From: Nocardiopsis sp. JB363
GTDB lineage: Bacteria > Actinomycetota > Actinomycetes > Streptosporangiales > Streptosporangiaceae
DNA: 42,974 nt
Assembly: GCF_900143625.1 (NCBI RefSeq)
Contig: NZ_FRFF01000054.1
Span: forward strand, 1-42,974
Direction of reading: 5' to 3'
The first letter of the stretch is position 1. Each line of letters opens with the position of its first letter. A program made the translations under genes and the position numbers. This document shows positions 8,170-16,491 of this stretch, in pieces. The notes under the pieces were generated by a model, which saw only the letters and a program-made list of their open reading frames with translations, was not told where the DNA came from and made no database searches.

Positions 8170-10740
8170 TCAGGCGGCGCCGTCGACGGCGGCCGACCAG
8201 TGCAGGGCCTGCCCGACCTGACCGAACAGGCCCTTGGGGTGGTTGCGGAACAGCGGTTCGGTACCGAACAGCACCACCGCCGCGCCGGGTTCGGCGACCC
8301 CGCTGACCACGGACGCCTGTCCGGCCGCGTCCTGCTGACCTCCCGTGCCATCGGCTCCGGGCCGCCAGTGCCCGGCGACCAAGGGACTCTCGGTCGCGTA
8401 GGACTGTTCGACCGTGACATCGGGGCCCAGGTCGGTGAACCAGCCGGGCGAGTACACGAACCCGTACCCGCCGGTCCCGCCCAGCACCCCATTGCCGTCG
8501 TCCACGCGCACCACACCGTTGGCGTCGGATCGACCCGCGTCGCGGGTGGCGTCCAACAGGCCGGCCGCGTCGTTGAAACGGGCCCCGGTCGCGCCGCGCG
8601 CCACGACCCCGCCCCGCTCCAGGAACGTGTCCAGGGCGGCTCGCGCGTCCTCGTTCAGGTCACCGTGGACCAGACCGCTGGACACGTACAGCACGTCGAT
8701 GTCGGACCAGTCGAACCCGTCGTTGAGCACGGAGGTCGACACCGTGGTGACGTCGAATCCCAGCTCACCGAGGGTGAAGACCTCGTCCGCGGCCCCGGCC
8801 ACGGCCGCCCGGACCTGCCCCAGAACGGGACCGTCCGGTTCGGTGTCGGCGGCGGTGAACACCGCGCCGTGGCGTTCGGAGACCTCGGCCACCGTGTCGG
8901 CGGCCTCGGAAGGCACCCACACCGTTCCCTGATCTGCGTGGACCGGCTCCACCCCGGCCTCGACCAGGTCGTTGAGCGCGGCGACGTCGGCGGCGTCGTC
9001 CAGTCGCAGGTTCCAGTCACCGTCGCCGTCCACCCTTCCAGTGGGGTCGGCGACCGCCACGGCGGTGCCGGCGGGCGGTTCGGACTCGGTGGCGGTCACC
9101 GTGGCGCCCCACAGGCGTCCGTGGCTCCACCCGGAGATGTCGTACATCGCGTCCACGTCGTCGCTGATGTCGCGTCCGTCCTCCAGTAGGACGTTGGCCA
9201 TGCCGCGTTTGGGCTGATGCATGTCCACGACGTAGGACCCGGCCGGGTAGGCGATGCCGTCCAGCTCGAACCCCTCGTCGGCGCGCTGGACGCGCACGTC
9301 GTTGGCGACGAGGAAGTCGACCAGGCGGGCGGCGGCCGGCGCGGACCTCTGTTCCTCCCCGGCGGGGATCACGTATCCGCGCGGGAAGTCGGTGGTGTAC
9401 ACGTCCTCGGGGCCGAAGCCCGGCACCCAGTCCTTCGGCGGGACGATCTGTTCCTCGCCGTTCGCCCCGCGACGGAACACCTCGATCTGGTCACCGACCA
9501 GTTCTTCGTGGTTGTCGTGGGCGTAGTCCAGGGTGGCTTCGATGGTGGCGGCGGAGATGTCGGTGTTGATCGCGCTGCGCCGCCGCAGTTCCTCCTCGGG
9601 CAGGTCGTAGTCGGCGTTGTTGACCCGCATCGGGAACTCGATGGTGGCCGCGGCGACCGCACCCTGGTAGGGGGCGAACATGGGGGTGAAGATGGGCGGC
9701 CAGTCGTCCCAACCGTCCTCCCAGTCCCGGAAGGGGATCTGCGGGGGTTCCACCCCGTCGTCCTCGGGGCTGTACCCCAGGTCGAGGACGGCCTGTTCCA
9801 TCTCGATGGCGTTGGCGTAGGTGTGCTTGATGAACAGGTCGTACTCGTAGTTCTGGCCGTGCGGTGGAGTGGTGGGTTCGATGAGGGTGCCGTTGACGTA
9901 CCCGTGCTGGTCGATCATCACCACCGGCTGGGTATCGATCATGACCTGGCGGATCGCGGCGGACTCGGGCTGGGAGACGGTGACGAAGTCGCGGTTGAGG
10001 TCGAATCCGGCACCGTTGGCGCGGGTGCCCGCCACCCGACCGTCGGGGTTGGCGGTGACGGTGAAGTACAGGCGTGAGGACCCCAGCAACTCCTCGGTCC
10101 GCTCGTCCTCGGCGGTGGCCAACTCCTCGATGATGCGCAGCGAAGCGTCGGTTCCCTCCCACTCATTGCCGTGGATGTTGGCGTTGACGTGCACGGGGGT
10201 CTTGTACCGGTCGATCAGGGTGTGGTCGCGGGCGGCCCGGTCGGGGTTCTCGGCGATCAGCTCGCGCATGCGCCGCTGGTGCCGGGACTCGGCGCGCGTC
10301 TCGGGTTCGGTGAGGGTGACCAGGTACAGGTCGCGTCCCTGCACCGACTCACCGATGATCTCGGCGCTGACCCGGTCGGAGGTCTCCTGTAGGTCGTTGA
10401 GGGTCGGTGCGATGTCGTGGAAGGGGGCCAGCCCGAGTTTGACGGAATGGTCGTCGGGGTCCTCGGGCGGGACTGGAAGGTCGTTCCGGCGCGGGTAGGC
10501 GGCGTCCGCCTCGATCCCGGGCACGGACGGGGGCGCGGCCAGGGGTTCGGCGGTCAGGGACTCCGCGTCGGCGGCGATCTCGTTGCGCTCGGAGCCGTTG
10601 GCGTCGTCGCGGGGTTCGGCGAGGGCGGGCGCGGGTGCGGCCATCAGGGAGACGGCCACGAACGCGGCGGTGGCTCCGGCGAGCGTTACGGGACGGGCGG
10701 TGCGGCTACGGTCCGGTCTCGGATCGGGGGGAATGTGCAC
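8170..10740 (-). CDS. Secreted M14 family zinc carboxypeptidase, 856 aa
   Basis: A large secreted metallopeptidase. A Sec signal peptide covers residues 1-41 (basic start, hydrophobic core, APALA cleavage). The M14 domain runs from about residue 100 to 420. Zinc ligands are His190 and Glu193 (NIHGNEWEG) and His279 (DQHGYVNG). The substrate-binding pair Asn249-Arg250 lies in FDLNRDF, and the catalytic Glu368 in ATIEFP. The C-terminal half (about 430-856) contains a stretch near 680-730 resembling a class I amidotransferase-like fold (VLYVSSGLVHGDLNEDARAALDTF). This two-part layout is common in large actinobacterial M14 proteins. Expected role: trimming C-terminal residues of extracellular proteins or peptides. 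It is divergent from the PPOX gene. Confidence 0.92.
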   Translation of the reverse strand: MHIPPDPRPDRSRTARPVTLAGATAAFVAVSLMAAPAPALAEPRDDANGSERNEIAADAESLTAEPLAAPPSVPGIEADAAYPRRNDLPVPPEDPDDHSVKLGLAPFHDIAPTLNDLQETSDRVSAEIIGESVQGRDLYLVTLTEPETRAESRHQRRMRELIAENPDRAARDHTLIDRYKTPVHVNANIHGNEWEGTDASLRIIEELATAEDERTEELLGSSRLYFTVTANPDGRVAGTRANGAGFDLNRDFVTVSQPESAAIRQVMIDTQPVVMIDQHGYVNGTLIEPTTPPHGQNYEYDLFIKHTYANAIEMEQAVLDLGYSPEDDGVEPPQIPFRDWEDGWDDWPPIFTPMFAPYQGAVAAATIEFPMRVNNADYDLPEEELRRRSAINTDISAATIEATLDYAHDNHEELVGDQIEVFRRGANGEEQIVPPKDWVPGFGPEDVYTTDFPRGYVIPAGEEQRSAPAAARLVDFLVANDVRVQRADEGFELDGIAYPAGSYVVDMHQPKRGMANVLLEDGRDISDDVDAMYDISGWSHGRLWGATVTATESEPPAGTAVAVADPTGRVDGDGDWNLRLDDAADVAALNDLVEAGVEPVHADQGTVWVPSEAADTVAEVSERHGAVFTAADTEPDGPVLGQVRAAVAGAADEVFTLGELGFDVTTVSTSVLNDGFDWSDIDVLYVSSGLVHGDLNEDARAALDTFLERGGVVARGATGARFNDAAGLLDATRDAGRSDANGVVRVDDGNGVLGGTGGYGFVYSPGWFTDLGPDVTVEQSYATESPLVAGHWRPGADGTGGQQDAAGQASVVSGVAEPGAAVVLFGTEPLFRNHPKGLFGQVGQALHWSAAVDGAA

Positions 10741-10905
10741 GGACTCCTCCTGTGGTCTTCGACGTTCCTACCTTTCCGCCGGGCAGGCCACAAGACGCCC
10801 AGAGTCGACTTTCCACACTCACCCGTGACCTCCACCGGAATGTCGGTGTCCAGGCCTAAGGTGCGCACCAGGACCCGCACCCCGGCCCGGATCAGGAGCT
10901 CACCC

Positions 10906-11430
10906 ATGACAGAGCATCTCCCCACCAGCACCGAAGCGCTGATCGACGCCCCCGCCGGGGACTGGGCCGCGGTGCTGCGGGAGCTCTCGGAGACGGCCGT
11001 CACCTACTGGCTGACCGTCACTCGTACCGGCTCCGCCCCGCACACCCGGCCGTTGCTCGCGGTGTGGTCGCGCGGTCTCCCCCACTTCGTGTGCGGTCCG
11101 GACACGACGAAGGCGCGGCTGCTGGGCGAGGGGGCGCCGGTGAGCCTTGCCGTGTCCACCGGCCGCTGGGACGTGGTGGTGGAGGGCCGGGTGGAACGGG
11201 TGGGCGACCCTGAACGGGTCCGAGCGGTCGCCGAGACCTACCCGGTGGTCCACGGATGGGCGCCGCTGCCCGAGGGCGACCTGTTGGTCGGCCCGGACGG
11301 CGCTCCCACCGCCGGTCCCCCGCCCTACGCGGTGTACTCGGTCTCGCCGCGCACCGTGTACGCCTTCCCCACCGACGCGACCGCCCACGGCCCCACTCGC
11401 TGGCGGTTCGCCCCGCCGGAAGGCCCATGA
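10906..11430 (+). CDS. Pyridoxamine 5'-phosphate oxidase-like flavoprotein
   Basis: A 174-residue protein of the PNPOx-like split-barrel fold. It shows the flavin-binding pattern YWLTVTRTGSAPHTRPLLAVW, then GLPHFVCGPDTTKARLLGEGAPVSLAVST and VEGRVERVGDPERVR, followed by a C-terminal strand with TRWRF. In this fold the dimer usually binds FMN, F420 or heme; the cofactor cannot be decided by eye. ATG 10906 has AGGAG at 10894-10898. An in-frame extension upstream overlaps the divergent M14 gene and is rejected. Substrate unknown. Confidence 0.82.
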   Translation: MTEHLPTSTEALIDAPAGDWAAVLRELSETAVTYWLTVTRTGSAPHTRPLLAVWSRGLPHFVCGPDTTKARLLGEGAPVSLAVSTGRWDVVVEGRVERVGDPERVRAVAETYPVVHGWAPLPEGDLLVGPDGAPTAGPPPYAVYSVSPRTVYAFPTDATAHGPTRWRFAPPEGP

Positions 11431-11559
11431 CCACGGTCGTGGACACCCTCATCCCCTGAGTGGCGGGGCTTGTAGGTGAGGACCGGGGATCGCGGGGTAG
11501 GTCTTCCGAAGAGTTCGAGACCCCGACGATCGCAACAGCCCCACCCCCGGGAGGCAGTA

Positions 11560-11769
11560 GTGCGCATCAGTATCGTTCTTTCCGTCCTCGTCGTGCTGTG
11601 GTTGGTGATCGGTGTGATCGCGGCCTTCCAACGCGGCTACTTCAGTCCGGCGGACACCAACTGTTCGACGCTGAGCAGCACCGTGGTGACTGTTTTCGTC
11701 GGCCCGCTCAACTACGTCGGGGTCAACCCGACCGTCGAGTGCCCGACGGTCCCCCAGCCCTCGGAGTGA
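11560..11769 (+). CDS. Small single-pass membrane protein, 69 aa
   Basis: Starts at GTG 11560 with GGGAGG at 11549-11554. Residues 1-23 form one transmembrane helix (ISIVLSVLVVLWLVIGVIAAF). The remaining 46 residues are polar and contain two cysteines (TNCST and ECPTV) that could form a disulphide outside the membrane. The phrase GPLNYVGVNP in the second half resembles a conserved motif I associate with small actinobacterial membrane proteins of unknown function. No functional assignment is made. It is flanked by unrelated genes. Confidence 0.75.
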   Translation: MRISIVLSVLVVLWLVIGVIAAFQRGYFSPADTNCSTLSSTVVTVFVGPLNYVGVNPTVECPTVPQPSE

Positions 11770-11829
11770 GGGGCCACGAAACGGGGTGCCGTTTGGGGCC
11801 GCGCTTCCGTAACAGGCAGGATGTCGGTT

Positions 11830-12222
11830 ATGGATGTTCTCAGCAGCCGCGTGATGATCCACCCCACCGATCCGAAGCGCAGCCGTTCCTTCTACCGTGA
11901 CGTGCTCGAACTCGGCGTGCATCGCGAGTTCGGGCCACCCGACGCCCCCGGAACCGTGTTCTTCCTCGGCAACGGCCTGCTGGAGGTGTCCGGGCACGCC
12001 GAATCCTCTGGGGTGCCGTCGATGTCGCTGTGGTTGCAGGTACGCGACGTGCACGCCGAGTACGCGCGGGTGATAGCCCTGGGCGCCCGGGGGTTGCGTC
12101 CCCCGCAGAAGGAGTTCTGGGGTCTGATCGAGGCGTGGATCGCCGACCCGGACGGGGTCCGCATCGTCCTGGTCCAGGTTCCCGACCACCACCCGTTGCG
12201 CCGGGACCAGCGCGAGTTCTGA
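11830..12222 (+). CDS. VOC superfamily protein (glyoxalase/dioxygenase fold)
   Basis: A 130-residue vicinal-oxygen-chelate protein with two beta-alpha-beta-beta-beta modules. The first begins SSRVMIHPTDPKRSRSFYRDVLEL; the second contains MSLWLQVRDVHAEYARVIALGARG and ends ADPDGVRIVLVQVP, the common VOC C-terminal motif. ATG 11830 is preferred over ATG 11821 because AGG at 11817-11820 is well spaced only for the former. Metal ligands are not all evident (the usual final Glu reads Val in RIVLVQ), so glyoxalase activity is doubtful; drug-binding or unknown chemistry is possible. Confidence 0.82.
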   Translation: MDVLSSRVMIHPTDPKRSRSFYRDVLELGVHREFGPPDAPGTVFFLGNGLLEVSGHAESSGVPSMSLWLQVRDVHAEYARVIALGARGLRPPQKEFWGLIEAWIADPDGVRIVLVQVPDHHPLRRDQREF

Positions 12223-12513
12223 TCCCTCTACCGGGGGCCGTCGAACCCGATTCCGTCGGCCCCCGTCACTGGTGTCCCCTCCCGCGCCACGCGGTCGAGA
12301 ACATCCGGCCGCGCGGTGAACTCTCCCGCGCGGCGGCCCCGACGTGGCCCGGACTCCACTTCGCGACGACACGCCGCGTCACGCTCCGTCACCGACCCGT
12401 CCGGCACGGGCAGACTCTTTACCGTCCGGTGCCGCCCCTCGCCGGCCCGGAGGACCTCCCCTCTCCTCCCGCGTCCCCGCGAACGACGACACCATGCAGA
12501 GAACGGAGTCCAT

Positions 12514-13764
12514 GTGCGATCCGAGTGGCCGGGAGTAGGGGCACTTGTCAACAGGTGGAACGCGACCCGCCGAGCCCGCGCCGAAGAGGACCGGCAGCGG
12601 GAAACCGAGCGGGCGGAGAACGTCCCCGTCGACGAGGACGCCGAGGCACGGGACGACACCAGCGCCGGTGACCTCCTGCGCGTCGCCAGCGACACGTGCT
12701 GGCGGCTGCTGGTCATCGGCGTGGTCGCCGGTCTGCTGGTCTACGGAGTGGTCCACCTGTCCGTGGTCACGCTCCCGGTGATCATCGCGGTGTTCCTGAC
12801 CGCGTTGCTGATGCCATTGGCCAACCGTCTGCGTCGGCCCAACATGATCCGACGCGCGGGGTTCGGCCGGGGCACGTCCACGACCCTCACCCTGTTCGTG
12901 GCGTTGATCGTCTACAGCGCGACCGTCGTCCTGATCGTGACGCCCGCCGTCGCCGGCTTCGGCGACCTGGTGGACAGCGTCACCCAGGCCATCACCCGGA
13001 TCAGCGAGGTACAGCTGCCGTTCGGGCTCGATCCGGCCCTGCTCACCCAGGCCATCGACAACGCCTGGGACCAGGCCAGATCCCTGATCTCGAACAACTC
13101 CGACCAGATCCTCAGCGGCGCCTGGACGGCGACCACCGCCGTGTCCCGGATCGTGCTCGGGATCGTGCTGATCCTCGTCCTGACGATCTACTTCCTGCAC
13201 TCGGGCGACAAGCTCATGGAGTGGATCGCGCGACTGCTGCCGCCCCGTTCCCGCCCGGTCCTGCGCCACTCCTCCCGAGTGACCTGGGACGTCATGGGCC
13301 ACTACGTTCGGGGGGTGGCGCTGGTGGGCCTGTTCGACGCGGTGGGCGTCGGTATCGCGCTGGTCCTGCTGATCGACACCAGCCTGGCGATCCCGCTGAT
13401 CGTGCTCACCTTCGTCGGGGCGTTCCTGCCGGTCATCGGCGCGTTCCTGAGCGGTCTCCTGGCCGTCCTGGTGGGACTGGTGACCGAAGGCTGGATCGTG
13501 GCACTGATCATCCTCGGCGTCGTGCTGCTGGTACAGCAGTTGGAGAGCAACGTCTTCGCGCCGCGCGTCTACGGTCGAACCTTGGACCTGCCCTCCGCCG
13601 TGGTGTTGATCGCGCTCACCGTCGGCGGTTTCCTCGGCGGCATCGCGGGGTTGTTCCTGGCCACCCCGGTCGCCGCGGTGTTGGCGGCGCTACTGCGCGA
13701 ACGTCCCGTGTCCAAACCCGACACGGAACCCCACGATGCCCCCGAGAGCACGTCTTCGCCCTAG
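12514..13764 (+). CDS. AI-2E family transporter (TqsA/PerM-like membrane protein)
   Basis: A 416-residue polytopic membrane protein with about seven or eight hydrophobic segments. The pattern is the AI-2E/PerM family: an N-terminal pair (RLLVIGVVAGLLVYGVV, VVTLPVIIAVFLTALLMPLANRL), a central amphipathic domain (about 170-250), and the C-terminal block GLFDAVGVGIALVLL, FVGAFLPVIGAFLSG, LVQQLESNVFAPRVYGRTLDLP and AGLFLATPVAAVLAAL. GTG 12514 has GGAG at 12505-12508. The first 60 residues are charged and cytosolic. Family members export AI-2 or other small solutes, or act as Na/H antiporters; the substrate here is unknown. The preceding intergenic 290 bases show no other gene. Confidence 0.88.
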   Translation: MRSEWPGVGALVNRWNATRRARAEEDRQRETERAENVPVDEDAEARDDTSAGDLLRVASDTCWRLLVIGVVAGLLVYGVVHLSVVTLPVIIAVFLTALLMPLANRLRRPNMIRRAGFGRGTSTTLTLFVALIVYSATVVLIVTPAVAGFGDLVDSVTQAITRISEVQLPFGLDPALLTQAIDNAWDQARSLISNNSDQILSGAWTATTAVSRIVLGIVLILVLTIYFLHSGDKLMEWIARLLPPRSRPVLRHSSRVTWDVMGHYVRGVALVGLFDAVGVGIALVLLIDTSLAIPLIVLTFVGAFLPVIGAFLSGLLAVLVGLVTEGWIVALIILGVVLLVQQLESNVFAPRVYGRTLDLPSAVVLIALTVGGFLGGIAGLFLATPVAAVLAALLRERPVSKPDTEPHDAPESTSSP

Positions 13765-13794
13765 CGCACCGAAGCGGGTTCGGTGGCGGACGCG

Positions 13795-13807
13795 TAATCT
13801 GGCCCCA
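13795..13807 (+). promoter_or_regulatory. -10 element for a probably leaderless M20 transcript
   Basis: TAATCT (13795-13800) lies six bases upstream of the ATG at 13807, which is where transcription would be expected to begin. No ribosome site precedes the ATG. Leaderless mRNAs are common in actinobacteria. No clear -35 is visible. Confidence 0.5.
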
Positions 13808-14904
13808 TGCTCAAGCGCGAAGGTACCGACCTCGACGTCGACGCCATGCTCCGGGACCTGCGGACGCTCGTGGAGGTCGAGTCCCCCTCCCGGGACCTCG
13901 CCGCTCTGCGGAGGTCGGCCGAGGCGGTGGCCGCGCTGGTCGAGCACCGTCTGGGCGGACACGCCACGCTCGTGGACGGCCCGGCCGGGACGCACGTGCG
14001 CTGGTCGGGCGGGGGTACGCCCCGGGTCCTGGTGCTCGGCCACCACGACACGGTCTTTCCCCTGGGCGCCCTGGAGCACCGCCCGTTCCGGGTGGAGGGC
14101 GGCCACGCCACGGGCCCCGGGGTCTACGACATGCTGGGCGGCCTGGTGCAGGCGGTCCACGGTCTGGCCACGTTGGCGGACCTGTCCGGGGTGGAACTGC
14201 TGGTGACCGCCGACGAGGAAGTCGGCTCGCACCACTCGCGGGCGCTCATCGAGGAGCGGGCGCGGGCGTGCGGCACGGTGCTGGTGTTCGAGGGCGCCAC
14301 CGAGGACGGGCACCTGAAGGTCGCCCGCAAGGGCTGCGGAACGTTCGAGGTGGCGGTGCGCGGTCTGGCCTCGCACGCCGGGCTGGAACCCGAGGCGGGT
14401 GTGAACGCGCTGGTGGAGGCGGCCCACCAGGTCCTGGCGATCGCCGCGTTGGGTCGCCCGGAGGTGGGCACGACGGTGACGCCGACCGTGGCCGCGGCGG
14501 GGACCACCGACAACGTGGTGCCGGCGGAGGCCACGATCGTGGTGGACGTGCGTGTGCCCTCCGCGGCGGAGAAGGACCGGGTGGAGACGGCGTTCGCGAA
14601 CCTGAGCCCGGTCCTGGCGGGCGCGGAACTCACGGTGACGGGTTCGGTGAACCGGCCGCCGATGCCGCCGGAGGCGGCGGCGGAGCTGCTGGCGAAGGCC
14701 CGAAGGTCGTTGCCGGGAGTCGAGGGTGTGGCGGTGGGCGGTGGTAGTGACGGCAACTTCACCGCCGCGTCGGGCGTGCCCACGTTGGACGGGTTGGGCG
14801 CGGTCGGGGGCGGCGCGCACGCCGACCACGAGTACCTGGTGGTGGACTCCATGGTCGAGCGCGCGCGGCTGGCCGCCGATCTGGTGAGGGCGATCCGTAC
14901 CTGA
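13807..14904 (+). CDS. M20 family metallopeptidase (glutamate-carboxypeptidase/ArgE-DapE type)
   Basis: A 365-residue two-zinc amidohydrolase/peptidase. Metal and catalytic residues are in their usual order: His79 and catalytic Asp81 in LGHHDTV, bridging Asp108 in GVYDMLGG, the Glu137-Glu138 pair in TADEEVGS, another ligand at FEGATEDG, and the final His in GGGAHADHEY. The dimerisation domain begins near VRGLASHAG (about residue 190). The layout matches the CPG2-like branch that removes C-terminal glutamate or related groups, but the substrate is not assignable. It ends 17 bases before the convergent aldolase gene. Confidence 0.9.
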   Translation: MLKREGTDLDVDAMLRDLRTLVEVESPSRDLAALRRSAEAVAALVEHRLGGHATLVDGPAGTHVRWSGGGTPRVLVLGHHDTVFPLGALEHRPFRVEGGHATGPGVYDMLGGLVQAVHGLATLADLSGVELLVTADEEVGSHHSRALIEERARACGTVLVFEGATEDGHLKVARKGCGTFEVAVRGLASHAGLEPEAGVNALVEAAHQVLAIAALGRPEVGTTVTPTVAAAGTTDNVVPAEATIVVDVRVPSAAEKDRVETAFANLSPVLAGAELTVTGSVNRPPMPPEAAAELLAKARRSLPGVEGVAVGGGSDGNFTAASGVPTLDGLGAVGGGAHADHEYLVVDSMVERARLAADLVRAIRT

Positions 14905-14921
14905 CCCACGGAGTCGCCGGT

Positions 14922-15518
14922 TCAGACGAGTTCGGCCAGGAGGGGGATCTGGTCGGGGTCGGCCAACGCCGAGCCGACCGCCACCATCCGTGCCCCCGCA
15001 CCGAGGTATTCCCGCGCGTTGTGGGCGTCCATGCCTCCGGTGGCGACGATCCGTACGTCGGGGAAGGGTCCGCGCATGGCACGGAACCACTCCGTGCCGA
15101 GCACCGTGGCGGGGAAGGCCTTCACCCAGTGCCCGCCCGCCTTCAGCACCCCTTGGACGTCGCTCGGGGTGGCCACTCCGGGCAAGTGGGGCAGGCCCGC
15201 CGTCTCCGAGGCGGCCATCACCTCGGTGTCGAAGCCGGGTGCGACCGTGAAGGCGGCGCCGGCCCGGGCCACGGCGTGGACCTGCTCGGTGGAGATCACC
15301 GTGCCCGCGCCGACGGGGTGACCGCGTTCGGCCCCGGCCCTGACCGTCGCACGCAGCGCCTCCAGCCCCGATTCGTCCCGGGCGGGCACCTCGATCGCGG
15401 TGACACCCAGGTCCCAGGCTCGTTCGGCCAACGCGACGGTGGTATCCACGGGCATCCCGCGCAGGATCGCCAGCACGCTGTGTCCGCCGAACAGGCCGTC
15501 CAGTCCCTCATCACTCAT
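14922..15518 (-). CDS. KDPG/KDPGal aldolase (2-dehydro-3-deoxy-6-phosphogalactonate aldolase, probable)
   Basis: A 198-residue class I aldolase of the Eda/DgoA family that splits 2-keto-3-deoxy-6-phospho sugar acids into pyruvate and glyceraldehyde 3-phosphate. The Schiff-base lysine is Lys133 (HWVKAFPA) and the proton-transfer glutamate Glu43 (AIEVPARDE). GAGTVISTEQV and ATGGMDAHNAREYLGAG follow the family. It is the last gene of the 11-gene operon and overlaps the sugar-kinase stop by 8 bases, with AGGAGA upstream. Because the operon encodes galactonate dehydratase, the galacto substrate is more likely than KDPG; that choice is inference. Confidence 0.88.
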   Translation of the reverse strand: MSDEGLDGLFGGHSVLAILRGMPVDTTVALAERAWDLGVTAIEVPARDESGLEALRATVRAGAERGHPVGAGTVISTEQVHAVARAGAAFTVAPGFDTEVMAASETAGLPHLPGVATPSDVQGVLKAGGHWVKAFPATVLGTEWFRAMRGPFPDVRIVATGGMDAHNAREYLGAGARMVAVGSALADPDQIPLLAELV

Positions 15519-16491
15519 GGTCGTCTCCTCTCATCGCGGCCATGGCCGCGGAGGCTCGGGCGGTCCACCGCTCGTCGGGGACCGCGAACAGTTCTTCCAC
15601 CTGCTCTGGAGGGGGCGGGTCGGCGAGGTCGCCGGTCACCCGTAGGACACGTCCGGCGCACAGGTGACCCAGTCGTAGGCGCCCCCGGGAGTCGAGGCCG
15701 CGCAGCTCACCGGCCAGGTAACCCGCGGCGAACGCGTCTCCGGCGCCCACCGGTTCGACGACCTCGACCGCCGGCGCGGGCACGTATCGTTCCGTGCCGC
15801 CACCGAACTCGGTGGCCCCGTGTTCGGCGTCCTTGACCACCAGGCGGGCCACGTCGGGCAGGAGTGCGCGCACGTCGCGTGCGGTGGCGGTGCCCCACAA
15901 CTCCTCGGCCTCGTCCCTGCCGACGAGGACGAGGTCGGCGAGTCGGGCCAGTTCCAGGAGACGGGTGGCCGCCCGCCCGGCCGGCCACAGCCGAGGCCGG
16001 TGGTTGACGTCGAAGCTCACTCTCAGCTCGGGGTCGGTGAGCAGCCGTTCGGCGAGGGCGTCGCACGAAGGGGACAGCGCCGGGGTGATGCCCGACAGGT
16101 GCACCGTCCCGGCCGACCGGACTTGAGGGTGATCGGCGAGTTCGGGGCCCAGCGCCGAGGCCGCCGATCCCGCACGGTAGTAGTGGACCGTGCTCCCCGA
16201 AGGGGAGGGATCCTTGGCCATCAGGCCCGTGGGCCGGTCGGGGTCGATACGGACACCGGACACGTCCACGCCCCGCTCCCCCAGGCTCCGCGTGAGGGCC
16301 CGCCCGAAGGGATCGTCGCCCACGGCGCTCGGCCAGGCGGCACGATGGCCCAGGGCCGCCAGTCCACAGGCGACGTTGGACTCCGCCCCCGCCACACCCA
16401 TGCTCAGGTGCGGCGCCCGGTCCAGGGGGACCGGCTCGGTCGCGGTGAGCAGCAGCATGGTCTCACCGACACAGGTCACCTGTGGGGTCAT
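15511..16491 (-). CDS. PfkB/ribokinase-family kinase, probable 2-keto-3-deoxygalactonate kinase
   Basis: A 326-residue ribokinase-fold sugar kinase. The N-terminal signature GVAGAESNVACGLAALG and the C-terminal GAGDAFAAGYLAGEL (catalytic Asp in GAGD) are present. The segments STVHYYRAGSAAS and VSFDVNHRPRLW match KDG kinases, which recognise a C1 carboxylate and C2 ketone. Its place between the dehydratase/lactonase and the aldolase supplies the required phosphorylation step of 2-keto-3-deoxygalactonate. Escherichia coli uses an unrelated kinase family (DgoK) at this step, so this is a non-homologous replacement. It overlaps the lactonase gene by 4 bases (ATGA). Specificity for galacto over gluco is inferred from context. 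Confidence 0.86.
   Translation of the reverse strand: MTPQVTCVGETMLLLTATEPVPLDRAPHLSMGVAGAESNVACGLAALGHRAAWPSAVGDDPFGRALTRSLGERGVDVSGVRIDPDRPTGLMAKDPSPSGSTVHYYRAGSAASALGPELADHPQVRSAGTVHLSGITPALSPSCDALAERLLTDPELRVSFDVNHRPRLWPAGRAATRLLELARLADLVLVGRDEAEELWGTATARDVRALLPDVARLVVKDAEHGATEFGGGTERYVPAPAVEVVEPVGAGDAFAAGYLAGELRGLDSRGRLRLGHLCAGRVLRVTGDLADPPPPEQVEELFAVPDERWTARASAAMAAMRGDDHE

Noticed and set aside
12696..14747. 683-codon plus-strand frame spanning the AI-2E and M20 genes
   Set aside because: It is an off-frame shadow of two well-supported genes and has no recognisable domain.
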